A stretch of 57,962 bases of DNA, from NCBI GenBank assembly GCA_030446625.1, contig JAUJMY010000006.1, positions 98,046-156,007 of the forward strand, given 5' to 3'. Source of the stretch: Gaiellaceae bacterium. Lineage in GTDB: Bacteria > Actinomycetota > Thermoleophilia > Gaiellales > Gaiellaceae. Shown here one piece after another: positions 1 through 15,707 of this stretch. The notes beneath the pieces are model-generated. The model had not been told where the DNA came from. It saw only the letters and a program-made list of their open reading frames with translations, and did no database searches. Position numbers and translations under genes: made by a program. Numbering within the stretch: the first letter of the stretch is position 1; each line of letters opens with the position of its first letter.

Positions 1-51
<51 letters not shown>

Positions 52-53
52 CC

Positions 54-4655
<4,602 letters not shown>

Positions 4656-4701
4656 GTGGTTCTCCCGCCCCTCTCGTTAGTCGTGAAGCGTGTAAGTCGT
4701 C

Positions 4702-8368
<3,667 letters not shown>

Positions 8369-8530
8369 GAGATACAGCCTCCCTTAAGAGCTAGCGATCG
8401 GAGATGGACAGGCGAAACGGGCGGGACGTCGGCGCAACCCCGAAGGGTAGCGAACGCGCAGTCTGCAGCGCAAGGAAAGTCCTGCGGCGACCGCGGCGTT
8501 GCCCGGATCGTACCACGGGCTGTGGAAAAG

Positions 8531-8560
8531 TGGAAGAGGCGCCTAGCGGCGCCTCTTCCA
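8531..8560 (-). terminator. rplL-rpoB attenuator-like hairpin
   Basis: A perfect 13-base-pair stem (TGGAAGAGGCGCC and its complement) with a four-base loop lies 24 bases after the rplL stop. On the transcribed strand it is followed by CTTTTCC. Its position between rplL and rpoB matches the attenuator that lowers rpoBC transcription relative to the ribosomal proteins in many bacteria. The T tract is short, so partial termination is more likely than full. Confidence 0.8.
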
Positions 8561-8583
8561 GACGAACGCGCGCTCGGCGCGCG

Positions 8584-8976
8584 CTACTTGACCTCGACCG
8601 CCGCGCCGGCCTCCTCGAGCTGTGCCCGCATCGAGCTCGCCTCGTCCTCGGTGACACCCTCCTTGACGGCGTTCGGGGCGCCGTCGACGAGGTCCTTCGC
8701 CTCCTTGAGCCCGAGCCCGGTGATCGCGCGCACGACCTTGATCACCTGGATCTTCTTGTCGCCGGCGCCCGTGAGGACGACGTCGAACGACGTCTTCTCC
8801 TCCTCCGCGCCGGCACCGTCGCCGCCGCCGGCGGGAATCGCTCCGGGCGCGGCGACCGCGACCGGAGCCGCCGCCGTCACGCCCCACTCCTCCTCGAGCG
8901 CGTTCTTGAGCTCGACGAGCTCGAGCACGGTCATCTTCCCGAGCTGCTCGACGAGGTTCGCAGTGTCAGTCGCCAT
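8584..8976 (-). CDS. rplL: 50S ribosomal protein L7/L12
   Basis: The 130-residue product has the L7/L12 layout. An N-terminal dimerisation helix ([19 protein letters not shown]) is followed by an Ala/Pro/Gly hinge and a C-terminal factor-binding domain ([34 protein letters not shown]). L7/L12 forms the ribosomal stalk that recruits translation GTPases. Its start overlaps the rplJ stop by 11 bases, which suggests coupled translation with its L10 partner. Length and motifs are normal for the family. Confidence 0.98.
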   Translation of the reverse strand: MATDTANLVEQLGKMTVLELVELKNALEEEWGVTAAAPVAVAAPGAIPAGGGDGAGAEEEKTSFDVVLTGAGDKKIQVIKVVRAITGLGLKEAKDLVDGAPNAVKEGVTEDEASSMRAQLEEAGAAVEVK

Positions 8977-9607
8977 CTCCAGCCTCCTGTGGTTCGTTCG
9001 TTTCCGGTTCGGGTGTTGCGTCCGCAGCGGGAACGCCCGCTGCTGCGTCGGCCGCCGGTGCGTCGGCTCCCGACGTGTCGCCTCGCTCCTGCAGCTGCGT
9101 GATGCGCGCGTCGATGACTCCGACGAGGTCGCGCAGCGGCGCCGCGAAGAGCCCGACGATCGTGATCATCGGCCCCGCGACGGCGCCGACGAGTTGTGCC
9201 CGCAGGACGTCGGCGGGCGGCAGCTTCGCCAGGCTGTCGATGTCCGCCGCGCTCATCGCGCGCCCCTGGAGCACGCCGCCTCGCACGGCGAGGACGCGCG
9301 TCGTGCGCGCGGCGTCGCCGAGCGCCTTCGCGACCGCGACCGCGTCGCCCCCGCTCTCGAGGAACGCGACCGCCGTCGGCCCCTCCAGGAGCGCGAGCAG
9401 CGCGTCGGCGCCGGCCGCCTCCGCCGCCCGCCTCGTCAGCGTGTTCTTGACGACGGCGAAGCGCGCGCCGTGCTTCAGCAGCTCGGTGCGCAGGCCGTCG
9501 ATCTCGCTGTTCGTGAGGCCGCGATAGTCGGCGACGATCAGCGTCTCCGACGAGCGCAGCCGCTCCGTCAGGTCGGCGACGACTCGTTCCTTCTCGTCCT
9601 TCTGCAT
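8966..9607 (-). CDS. rplJ: 50S ribosomal protein L10
   Basis: L10 anchors the L7/L12 stalk to 23S rRNA and represses its own operon through the leader RNA. The product starts [17 protein letters not shown] and contains the [30 protein letters not shown] core. I chose ATG 9607 because AGGAGGTGAGTGC sits directly upstream. A longer reading back to 9640 has no such site. The protein is about 213 residues and ends in an acidic, Ala/Pro-rich tail ([21 protein letters not shown]) longer than in many bacteria. Confidence 0.97.
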   Translation of the reverse strand: MQKDEKERVVADLTERLRSSETLIVADYRGLTNSEIDGLRTELLKHGARFAVVKNTLTRRAAEAAGADALLALLEGPTAVAFLESGGDAVAVAKALGDAARTTRVLAVRGGVLQGRAMSAADIDSLAKLPPADVLRAQLVGAVAGPMITIVGLFAAPLRDLVGVIDARITQLQERGDTSGADAPAADAAAGVPAADATPEPETNEPQEAGDGD

Positions 9608-9755
9608 GCACTCACCTCCTCTTGCTACTCGAGCCCGCACGGAGGCAGGCTCGAAAGAAGGCGGTGCGTCTTCCGGGCCGCCTCGGCCGGTCCTCTGCGC
9701 CAGGTAACACGTCGTTACCTGGGCTGCCGGCTGTCTCTGGCGACGGGCGTGTTGG
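9608..9755 (-). promoter_or_regulatory. Ribosomal protein L10 leader region
   Basis: The 148 bases between rplA and rplJ are unusually structured. A perfect nine-base-pair hairpin (CCAGGTAAC, five-base loop, GTTACCTGG) lies at 9700-9722, preceded by a CAGAGACAGCCGG stretch. A second stem (CGAGCC...GGCTCG) lies just before the rplJ ribosome binding site. Position and layout fit an L10 leader, the RNA bound by L10-(L7/L12)4 for feedback control. I assign it by position and stems only; a covariance-model search would settle the class. Confidence 0.7.
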
Positions 9756-10487
9756 CTACGCGGGTACTGCCGCTTGCTCCTCCAGCTCTTCCAGGATTCC
9801 CCGCGTGCGCGCCGGGTCGACGTGCAGGCCGGGGCCCATCGTGCTCGTCAGCGTGATCTGCCGAATGTAGCGCCCCTTCGCGGCCGCCGGCTTCGCGCGC
9901 ACGATCTCCTCGACGAGCGCGGCGTAGTTCTCGACCAGCTGACGCTCGTCGAAGCTCTTCTTGCCGATCGAAACGTGGACGTTCGCGCCGCGATCCGTTC
10001 GGTACTCGAGCTTGCCGGCCTTCGCGTCGCGGACGGCCTTGCCGACGTCGAACGTGACCGTGCCCGTCTTCGGGTTCGGCATCAGACCGCGGGGGCCGAG
10101 GATGCGGCCGAGCCGGCCGACGTTCCCCATCTGGTCGGGCGTCGCGATCGCGACGTCGAAGTCGGTGAAGCCGCCCTGGACGCGCTCGGCGAGGTCGGCC
10201 GCGCCGACGACGTCCGCCCCGGCCTCCTCGGCCTCCCGGGCCTTGTCGCCTTCCGCGAACACGGCGACGCGCGTCTCCCTCCCCGTCCCGTGGGGGAGCA
10301 TCAGCGTTCCCCGCAGCTGCTCGTCGGCGTGGCGGACGTTGAGCCCGAGGCGGAAGTGCACCTCGACCGTCTCGTCGAACTTCGCGGCGGGAAGGTCCTT
10401 CAGCGTCCGGATCGCCTCGATCGGCGAGTAGAGCCGCTCGCGGTCGATCGTCCCGCGCGCCTGCCGGTAGCGCTTCCCGTGCGGCAT
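9756..10487 (-). CDS. rplA: 50S ribosomal protein L1
   Basis: The 243-residue product has the L1 pattern. It includes [24 protein letters not shown] near the start, the signature [19 protein letters not shown] in the middle, and the C-terminal [13 protein letters not shown] segment. L1 forms the mobile stalk near the ribosomal E site and in many bacteria represses its own L11-L1 operon. Start ATG 10487 has only a weak purine-rich site (GAGGCGACC). It is separated from rplK by 165 bases of extremely GC-rich sequence with no gene that I can support, an unusually large gap within this operon. Confidence 0.98.
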   Translation of the reverse strand: MPHGKRYRQARGTIDRERLYSPIEAIRTLKDLPAAKFDETVEVHFRLGLNVRHADEQLRGTLMLPHGTGRETRVAVFAEGDKAREAEEAGADVVGAADLAERVQGGFTDFDVAIATPDQMGNVGRLGRILGPRGLMPNPKTGTVTFDVGKAVRDAKAGKLEYRTDRGANVHVSIGKKSFDERQLVENYAALVEEIVRAKPAAAKGRYIRQITLTSTMGPGLHVDPARTRGILEELEEQAAVPA

Positions 10488-10652
10488 CAGCGGTCGCCTC
10501 GCGTGCGGATCGTGGGCGCCCGCCCCGGCACCCCCCGCGCGCCAGGTCCCCCGGGGGCTTAGGAGCCCGCGGCGAAGGGGGCGACCGCGGACGCGGCCCC
10601 CCCGAGCGGTGCACCGCCCGGCGAGTGCGAGACGCGCGCGAGGAGGCCGCCA

Positions 10653-11078
10653 TCAAGCCTCCACCTCGACGCCCATCGAGCGCGCGGTGCCGGCGACGAC
10701 GCGCATCGCCTGCTCGACGTCGCGCGCGTTCAGGTCCTCGAGCTTCGTCTCCGCGATCTGCCTCACCTGGGCCTGCGACAGGCGTCCGACCTTGTTCCGG
10801 TTGGGCTCGGGCGAGCCCTTCTCGAGGTTCAGGGCCTCCTTGATCAGGACGGCCGCCGGTGGCGTCTTGGTGATGAACGTGAACGACCGATCCTCGAAGA
10901 CGGTGATCTCGACCGGCGTGATCCGGCCGTTCGCCTGCGCCGTCTCGGCGTTGAACGACTTGCAGAACTCCATGATGTTCACGCCGTGCTGGCCGAGCGC
11001 AGGACCCACCGGCGGCGCCGGGTTCGCCTGCCCGCCGGGGATCTGCAGCTTGATGACCGTGAGGATCTTCTTCGCCAT
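10653..11078 (-). CDS. rplK: 50S ribosomal protein L11
   Basis: The 141-residue product is a full-length L11. It has the N-terminal [30 protein letters not shown] block, the FCKSFNAET helix and the C-terminal rRNA-binding domain ([27 protein letters not shown]). L11 binds the GTPase-associated centre of 23S rRNA and is needed for the stringent response through RelA. It lies downstream of nusG and upstream of rplA, as in most bacteria. The 166 bases before it hold a structured repeat, described separately. Confidence 0.98.
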   Translation of the reverse strand: MAKKILTVIKLQIPGGQANPAPPVGPALGQHGVNIMEFCKSFNAETAQANGRITPVEITVFEDRSFTFITKTPPAAVLIKEALNLEKGSPEPNRNKVGRLSQAQVRQIAETKLEDLNARDVEQAMRVVAGTARSMGVEVEA

Positions 11079-11126
11079 CAGCGGTCACCGCCCGACCAGA
11101 TCGCGCTCGCGGACGGCGAAAAGCAA

Positions 11127-11195
11127 GCGAGGCTAGGACGCAGGGAGTGTGCGTAGCCGGGGGCTACGGGCGCGACCGAGGACGACGCATCGCGC
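11127..11195 (+). repeat. Structured intergenic repeat, copy A
   Basis: This stretch in the nusG-rplK gap matches the minus strand of 24544-24610 base for base over long blocks: GCGAGGC, AGGACGCAGGGAGT, GCGTA, TACG, GAGGACG and GCATCGCGC. The centre forms a hairpin, CGTAGCC-GGG-GGCTACG. The second copy keeps a hairpin there with different bases. The element is non-coding as far as I can see. I do not recognise the family. Confidence 0.65.
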
Positions 11196-11244
11196 GGCTT
11201 TGCAGCCGCTCCGCGTGCGTGAGATGGGTGGGCGGGGGCCGCCA

Positions 11245-11778
11245 CTAGTCGATCTTCTTGACCTGGTCGAAGCCGAGCTCGACCGGCACCTGGCGCTCGA
11301 AGATGTCGACCAGCACCTTCAGCTTCTGCTGGTCGGCGTTCACGTCGACGATCTCGCCGTCGAAGTCCGAGAGCGGGCCCGACGTGACCTTCACGGACTC
11401 GCCGAGCGAGAACTGCACCTGCGCGCGCACCGGAGCGCCGGGCGCGCCCGGGCCCGTGTGCAGGATCCGGTCGACCTCGGGCTGCGAGAGCGGCACGGGC
11501 TTCGCGCCCGCGCCGACGAATCCCGTCACGCCGGGCGTGTTCTTGACGACGCCCCACGCCTCGTCGTTGAGGTTCATGTTCACGAGCACGTAGCCCGGCA
11601 GCACGCGCTTCTCCGTCTGCACCTTCTGCCCGTCCTTCGTCTCGATCACCTGCTCGGTCGGGACGACGACGCGCCGGAAGTGCGGCGCCTGGTTCATCGA
11701 CATGATCCGGTGCTCGAGGTTCTGCTTCACCTTGTTCTCGTGCCCGGAGTAGGTGTTGATCACGTACCACTGGAACAT
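11245..11778 (-). CDS. nusG: Transcription termination/antitermination protein NusG
   Basis: NusG binds RNA polymerase beta' and links it to Rho or the ribosome. The 177-residue product has the NGN domain (FQWYVINTYSGHENKVKQNL, RRVVVPTEQV, LPGYVLVNM, VKNTPGVTGFVG) and a C-terminal KOW domain (GESVKVTSGPLSDFDGEIVDVN). It starts at ATG 11778, seven bases after the secE stop, so the two are surely one transcript. It lacks the long acidic N-terminal extension seen in some actinobacterial NusG proteins. Confidence 0.98.
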   Translation of the reverse strand: MFQWYVINTYSGHENKVKQNLEHRIMSMNQAPHFRRVVVPTEQVIETKDGQKVQTEKRVLPGYVLVNMNLNDEAWGVVKNTPGVTGFVGAGAKPVPLSQPEVDRILHTGPGAPGAPVRAQVQFSLGESVKVTSGPLSDFDGEIVDVNADQQKLKVLVDIFERQVPVELGFDQVKKID

Positions 11779-11785
11779 GTCTGCG

Positions 11786-12133
11786 TTACCTGAGGAGGAG
11801 GTCTTCGACGAGGTTCTTGAACGCGAGGTCGGCGACCCAGAGGTAGGCGCCGACGATCGCGCAGGCGATCAGGACGACGATCGTCCCGGTCAGCACCTGC
11901 GTCCGCCCCGGCCACTCGACCTTCTTCAGCTCGCCCCACGACTCGCGCGCGAAGCGGCCGCGCGGAGCGGCCTCGCGCCGGCCGGTCTGCTGCTTCGCCG
12001 GCTGCTGTGCCGGGCGAACCTGCTGCTGGCGCTGTCGCGCGCGGCGGGTGACGCTCGACTCGGCCGCCGCAGGCGCGGGCGCGGCCGCCTGCTCGCGCCG
12101 CTGGCGCCGCTGCTGGCGGCTGTTGCGGGCCAC
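11786..12133 (-). CDS. secE: Preprotein translocase subunit SecE
   Basis: SecE clamps SecY in the Sec membrane channel. The 115-residue product has a long charged, Gln/Ala-rich N-terminal extension (residues 1 to about 75) and then the SecE core, FARESWGELKKVEWPGRTQVL. One transmembrane helix follows (TGTIVVLIACAIVGAYLWVADL). I chose GTG 12133, which overlaps the last base of the rpmG stop (TAGTG). Readings further upstream would run through rpmG. The extension is typical of actinobacterial SecE. Confidence 0.93.
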   Translation of the reverse strand: MARNSRQQRRQRREQAAAPAPAAAESSVTRRARQRQQQVRPAQQPAKQQTGRREAAPRGRFARESWGELKKVEWPGRTQVLTGTIVVLIACAIVGAYLWVADLAFKNLVEDLLLR

Positions 12134-12294
12134 TACCGGGTCTCCCGGTGCGGCGTGTGCGTGCCGCACCAGCGGCAGTACTTCTTCAGCTCGACCCGGT
12201 CGGGCGTGTTCCGCTTCGACTTGTTCGTCTGGTAGTTGCGCCGCTTGCACTCGGTGCAGGCGAGCGTGATTCCCACTCTGATGCCGGTAGCCAT
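12133..12294 (-). CDS. rpmG: 50S ribosomal protein L33
   Basis: The 53-residue product begins [20 protein letters not shown] and continues with [20 protein letters not shown] and a CRWCGTHT motif. Two CxxC pairs mark the zinc-binding version of L33. It is the first protein gene of the cluster, 50 bases after tRNA-Met, and overlaps secE by one base. It is a common leader of the secE-nusG operon. Confidence 0.96.
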   Translation of the reverse strand: MATGIRVGITLACTECKRRNYQTNKSKRNTPDRVELKKYCRWCGTHTPHRETR

Positions 12295-12344
12295 GTCTGT
12301 GCTCTAGAAGTCGGTGCTGCGGAGGGAGATCGGTGCTGCGCGAG

Positions 12345-12418
12345 TAGCGGCGGCAGGACTCGAACCTGCGACACGCGGATTATGATTCCGCTGCTCTAAC
12401 CAACTGAGCTACGCCGCC
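12345..12418 (-). tRNA. tRNA-Met (CAT), elongator type
   Basis: The minus strand folds into a full cloverleaf of 74 bases. The acceptor stem is GGCGGCG paired with CGCCGCT (a G-U first pair), the D-arm region is TAGCTCAGTTGG, the anticodon stem is GCGGA/TCCGC with loop ATCATAA, and the T-arm is GCAGG-TTCGAGT-CCTGC. The CAT anticodon with a GGCGGCGTAGCTC start matches elongator tRNA-Met in actinobacteria. CCA is not encoded. An Ile (lysidine) identity is less likely. Confidence 0.93.
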
Positions 12419-12458
12419 GAGGTCGCGCGCAGTGTAGCAGCGCCGGGAGGCCGATTCT

Positions 12459-12701
12459 CTACGCGGCGACGTCGTACCCGGCGTCCTCGATCGCGGCGCG
12501 CACCGCCTCCTCGTCGAGGCTCGCGCCTCGGACGTCGACCCGCTTCGAGTCGAGGTCGACCTCGACCGACTCGACGCCCGGAACCGCGCCGACGGCCTCC
12601 TCGACCGCCGACTTGCAGTGCCCGCAGCTCATGCCGGGGACGCTGTACGTCGCGCTCTCGCTCACGCCGTCAGGGTAGCGAACGGCCGTCATCGCGAGCA
12701 A
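12459..12701 (-). CDS. Heavy-metal-associated (copper chaperone-like) protein
   Basis: A single HMA domain carries the metal-binding motif MSCGHC in YSVPGMSCGHCKSAVEEAV, followed by the usual VEVDLDSKRVDVRG and AIEDAGYDV. Family members pass Cu(I) to P-type ATPases or sequester it. The product is about 68-80 residues depending on start: GTG 12665 gives SESATYSV, ATG 12692 gives MTAVRYPDGV, and the longest reading begins at 12701. None has a clear ribosome binding site. No copper ATPase or CsoR gene is nearby, so it appears to be a solitary copZ-type gene. Confidence 0.85.
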   Translation of the reverse strand: MLAMTAVRYPDGVSESATYSVPGMSCGHCKSAVEEAVGAVPGVESVEVDLDSKRVDVRGASLDEEAVRAAIEDAGYDVAA

Positions 12702-12720
12702 GAGACGAGGCGCTCGCGTG

Positions 12721-13932
12721 CTACTGGATCAGCGTCAGCAGCTTGAACATCGGCAGGTACATCGCGATGATGATGATGCCGACCATGATCCCGACGCCGA
12801 TCATCATCAGCGGCTCGATGATCGACGTGAGCGCCTGGATGGCGGCGTCGACCTCGTCCTCGTAGAAGTCCGCGACCTTCCCGAGCATCTTCTCGAGCTC
12901 GCCGGTCTCCTCGCCGATCTTCACCATCTGGCTGACCATCGGCGGGAAGATCGGGTTTTCGATCAGCGGTTGGGCGATCGGCGCGCCTTCGTGGACCCGC
13001 TCGCGGACGTCCGTGAGCGCGTCTTCGATGACGCGGTTCCCGGCCGTCTGCCCCGTGATCTCGAGCGCCTTGATGATGTCGACGCCGGAGGCGACGAGCG
13101 TCGAGAGCGTGCGCGAGAACCGCGCCATCGCGACCTTGAGGACGACGTCGCCGATCTTCATCGGCAGTCGCAGCTTCAGCCGATCCCAGAGCTGCGCGCC
13201 GCGCTCCGTCCTCTTCGCGCGCCGCACAGCGAAGGGGAGCAAGACGACGAGCGGGAGGATGATGTACCACTTCGTGCGGAGCAGGTTCGACGCGTTGACG
13301 ACCCACTGCGTCAGCATCGGCAGCGTGCCGCCGAGCTGGATGAAGATGTCGGTGAAGATCGGGACGAGGAACATCAGCATCCCGATCAGGACGAGCGTCG
13401 CGAACGCGAGCACCATCGTCGGGTAGAGCATCGCGCCCTTGACGCGACGCTTGATCTGCGTCTCCTTCTCGATCTGGATCGCAACGCGGTCGAGGACCTG
13501 GTCGAGCGTCCCGGCCGCCTCGCCCGCCTCGACCATCGAGATGTAGAGCCGGTTGAAGACCTTCGGCTGGCGGGCCATCGCCTTCGACAGGAGAAGCCCG
13601 CCCTCGACGTCCGCGCGCAGCTCGCTGATCACCGCCGCGAGGTACTTGTCGTCGGTCTGCTGCTCGAGGATGACGAGCGAGGCGACGACGCTGAGGCCCG
13701 CTTCGATCATCGTCGCGAACTGGCGCGAGAAGATCTGCAGCGACTTCGGCTTGATCTTCTTGAAGGTCGTCCGCAGGCCCTCTTCGCCGCTCGCCGGAAG
13801 CTCGCGGAGCTCGTGCGCGAGGAGGCCCCGGATCCGGAGCTGCTCGCGCGCCGACACGACGTCGGGCGCGTGGATCTGCCCGCCGAGCTCGACCCCGTGG
13901 ACGTCGATTGCCTGATATGCGAACGCGGCCAT
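12721..13932 (-). CDS. pilC: Type IV pilus inner-membrane platform protein PilC
   Basis: PilC/GspF is the inner-membrane platform that couples the PilB and PilT motors to pilin insertion and removal. The 403-residue product starts MAAFAYQAIDVHGVELGGQI and has two GspF domains (KIKPKSLQIFSRQFATMIEAGLS and DVVLKVAMARFSRTLSTLVASG), each followed by GE(A/E)xGxL motifs. Transmembrane segments lie at about 175-200, 215-245 and near the C-terminus (MIGVGIMVGIIIIAMYLPMF). It stands alone, with a sigma-28-like promoter 11 bases upstream of the ATG. Confidence 0.96.
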   Translation of the reverse strand: MAAFAYQAIDVHGVELGGQIHAPDVVSAREQLRIRGLLAHELRELPASGEEGLRTTFKKIKPKSLQIFSRQFATMIEAGLSVVASLVILEQQTDDKYLAAVISELRADVEGGLLLSKAMARQPKVFNRLYISMVEAGEAAGTLDQVLDRVAIQIEKETQIKRRVKGAMLYPTMVLAFATLVLIGMLMFLVPIFTDIFIQLGGTLPMLTQWVVNASNLLRTKWYIILPLVVLLPFAVRRAKRTERGAQLWDRLKLRLPMKIGDVVLKVAMARFSRTLSTLVASGVDIIKALEITGQTAGNRVIEDALTDVRERVHEGAPIAQPLIENPIFPPMVSQMVKIGEETGELEKMLGKVADFYEDEVDAAIQALTSIIEPLMMIGVGIMVGIIIIAMYLPMFKLLTLIQ

Positions 13933-13943
13933 TCCTTCGCTGC

Positions 13944-13971
13944 CTATCGGCCGGCGGGACGCGAGGCTTTA
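13944..13971 (-). promoter_or_regulatory. Sigma-28/WhiG-type promoter of pilC
   Basis: On the minus strand, TAAA is followed by 16 bases and then GCCGATAG, ending 11 bases before the pilC ATG. The Streptomyces WhiG consensus is TAAA, 16 bases, GCCGATAA, and enterobacterial FliA differs mainly in a 15-base spacer. Seven pilus transcription units in this window carry this pattern in the same place. Confidence 0.75.
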
Positions 13972-13995
13972 GCGAACGGTCGTGCGTGCCGATAG
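13968..13995 (+). promoter_or_regulatory. Divergent sigma-28/WhiG-type promoter of the pilV-like gene
   Basis: GCCGATAG at 13988-13995 lies 8 bases before the ATG of the pilV-like gene. Sixteen bases upstream is TTTA, which is the complement of the pilC -35 element. The two divergent promoters thus share one -35 position, with -10 elements placed symmetrically 16 bases to each side. The plus-strand -35 matches the consensus poorly, so this promoter may be weaker. Confidence 0.6.
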
Positions 13996-14003
13996 CCGCA
14001 TCA

Positions 14004-14546
14004 ATGGTCACGCGCGCGCGTGAAGAAGATGGGTTCGGGCTCATCGAGCTGCTGATCGCGATGACGATCCTCAGCGTCGGGATCCTCGCCGTCGTCGCCG
14101 CGTTCAGCTCGGGCATCGTCGCGATCGATCGCGCGAACCGCACGTCGACCGCGACCGCGCTCGCCGACGTCCGCGTCGAGCTCTATCGCGGGATCAGGTA
14201 CTGCGCGATCCAGCTCACACCGCCGCTCCCGGCGGACGCCACGTACGTCGGCGACCCCGCCTACACCGCGTCGCAGGTCGCGCCGCAGCCGTCGACGGGC
14301 GCCTGCCCGAGCGCTCCGTACCCGTGCATCGAGAACGCGTGCGTCGCGAGCCAGACGCTGCGCGGCGGCGAGGGCCGCAACTACCGCGTCGACACCTACA
14401 TCGTCTTCGAGCTTCCCACGGATGAAACGGGCACCCAGCTCGGCCGCGAGCTGAAGAAGGTGACCGTCGTCGTCCGCGACTTCGACACGCCGTCGAAGAC
14501 TCTGGCGCGCGAGGTCACCGCGTTCGACCGCGCGTCCGGTAGCTGA
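14004..14546 (+). CDS. Type IV prepilin, PilV-like minor pilin
   Basis: The 180-residue product has a class III prepilin signal: a short basic leader ending in Gly10, cleavage before Phe11, Glu at +5 of the mature protein, and a hydrophobic helix (FGLIELLIAMTILSVGILAV). The rest is Cys-containing and rich in Thr, Ala and Pro, without a fold I can name. I chose ATG 14004 because it gives a correct-length leader and sits 8 bases after the promoter. An upstream reading to 13908 would run through the promoter. No ribosome binding site is visible, consistent with a near-leaderless transcript. It is divergent from pilC. Confidence 0.85.
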   Translation: MVTRAREEDGFGLIELLIAMTILSVGILAVVAAFSSGIVAIDRANRTSTATALADVRVELYRGIRYCAIQLTPPLPADATYVGDPAYTASQVAPQPSTGACPSAPYPCIENACVASQTLRGGEGRNYRVDTYIVFELPTDETGTQLGRELKKVTVVVRDFDTPSKTLAREVTAFDRASGS

Positions 14547-14642
14547 CGGCACGGCGTCGAGCGCGACGCGGCGCGTCCCCTTCAGGCGCGGGGCGAGGAG
14601 CGGAACTCGCTGACGTGGTTCGCGTCGCTCTACGCTCTCTGC

Positions 14643-15002
14643 GTGGCCAGGCGGAGCGGCGTGGCGGCACTCGCTCTACTTCTCGTCGTGCTCGTCGTGT
14701 CCGCGGCGCGGTCGTGGTGGGGCCAAGACACCGCGTTCGACGCTGCACGGTGGAAGGCGGCCAAGGCCACGGCCTGCTCCGAGCAGGGCGAAGGAGCTCG
14801 CGCGCGGATGGTCGACGATCTTCGGCAGAACTACCTCCGCCCGGGTACGGAGCGACGGCACGTTCTGGCTCTGCTCGGCCCGCCGGACGACTCGTATGGG
14901 TCGCGGCTCCTTTGGGCGACGCAGTCGGGCTTCACCCGTTGCTGGTACCTCGAGGTCCGGTTCGAGAACGGGCGTGTCGCGGCGACCGGCCACGACTACT
15001 GA
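14643..15002 (+). CDS. Small secreted or membrane-anchored protein with BamE/SmpA-like repeat
   Basis: The 119-residue product has an N-terminal hydrophobic segment (VAALALLLVVLVVSAA) and then a domain reading LRQNYLRPGTERRHVLALLG, PPDDSY, CWYLEVRFENGRVAA. The pattern 'G-T/M-x-x-x-x-V-x-x-L-L-G-x-P' followed by a beta strand and F-x-x-G-R-V is that of BamE/SmpA-like small domains. GTG 14643 gives this start. There is no lipobox cysteine at the expected place. It lies among pilus genes, so a pilus or envelope role is possible but unproven. Confidence 0.6.
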   Translation: MARRSGVAALALLLVVLVVSAARSWWGQDTAFDAARWKAAKATACSEQGEGARARMVDDLRQNYLRPGTERRHVLALLGPPDDSYGSRLLWATQSGFTRCWYLEVRFENGRVAATGHDY

Positions 15003-15029
15003 ACCGTCGCGCCGTCTCGCGAGTCGCTT

Positions 15030-15707
15030 CTAGGAGCTGACGCGGCGCGTATAGGCGCGCGAGAAGCCTCTCGCACGGGCCTGCGCCATCGCGCGTAGCG
15101 CCTCACGGGACGACGCGTACGTCCCGCCCGAGACGATGTAGTACCCCGGCCGCAGGCCGGCGTACTTGGAGGAGTTGAGGATGCCGACGCGACGCACTCC
15201 GGCCGAGCGGGCGCGCTGCACGGCGCGCGCGAGCGAGGTGCGCGCCCGCGTGGCGCGAACCGACGCGAGCACGACGAGGTAGCGCGTCCGGCCTGCGCGA
15301 GCGGGCGCGGACACGCGCGTCGCGGGCGCAGGTGCGGGAGCGGCGGCCGGCCCGGCGGATCCGTCCGACGCACCGACCTTCTGCACGAACGGGTCCTTTG
15401 CCCTGAAGCCCGAAAGCGGGGCGCGGCGCTCGGGCGCCGCGGCGGGCGGCGCCGGGGCCGGGGCGGGCGCCGGGGTGGCCGCGCCCGGTGCCGCGGGTGC
15501 GGCGCCGACGGGAGCGGTCGCGGCCGCGGGGGACACCGGTTCCGGCGCCTCGTCGCCGCCGAGCAGCTTCGGAAGCTGGAAGGCGAGCAGGAGCAGCAGC
15601 ACGGGCGTCGCGATCAGCAGGAACCGCTTCTGGCGCTTCTCCTTCGCCGCGCGCGGGTCGACGCCGCCGCGCCGGCGAGCGCCTGCCTTCGCCTCGACGG
15701 CGGCCAT
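15030..15707 (-). CDS. SPOR-domain membrane protein at the end of the pilM operon
   Basis: The 225-residue product has a basic N-terminus, one transmembrane helix (RFLLIATPVLLLLLAFQL, residues about 28-45), and a long Pro/Ala linker. It ends in a SPOR-like domain (RTRYLVVLASVRATRARTSL, RRVGILNSSKYAGLRPGYYI, YASSREALRAMAQARARGF). SPOR domains bind denuded peptidoglycan. Its place after pilO is that usually held by pilP, so it may tie the PilMNO platform to the cell wall instead. ATG 15707 overlaps the pilO stop by one base. Confidence 0.8.
   Translation of the reverse strand: MAAVEAKAGARRRGGVDPRAAKEKRQKRFLLIATPVLLLLLAFQLPKLLGGDEAPEPVSPAAATAPVGAAPAAPGAATPAPAPAPAPPAAAPERRAPLSGFRAKDPFVQKVGASDGSAGPAAAPAPAPATRVSAPARAGRTRYLVVLASVRATRARTSLARAVQRARSAGVRRVGILNSSKYAGLRPGYYIVSGGTYASSREALRAMAQARARGFSRAYTRRVSS

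Noticed and set aside
9607..9640. A longer L10 start upstream of ATG 9607
   Set aside because: The extra residues would be coded by the ribosome binding site itself, which clearly serves ATG 9607.
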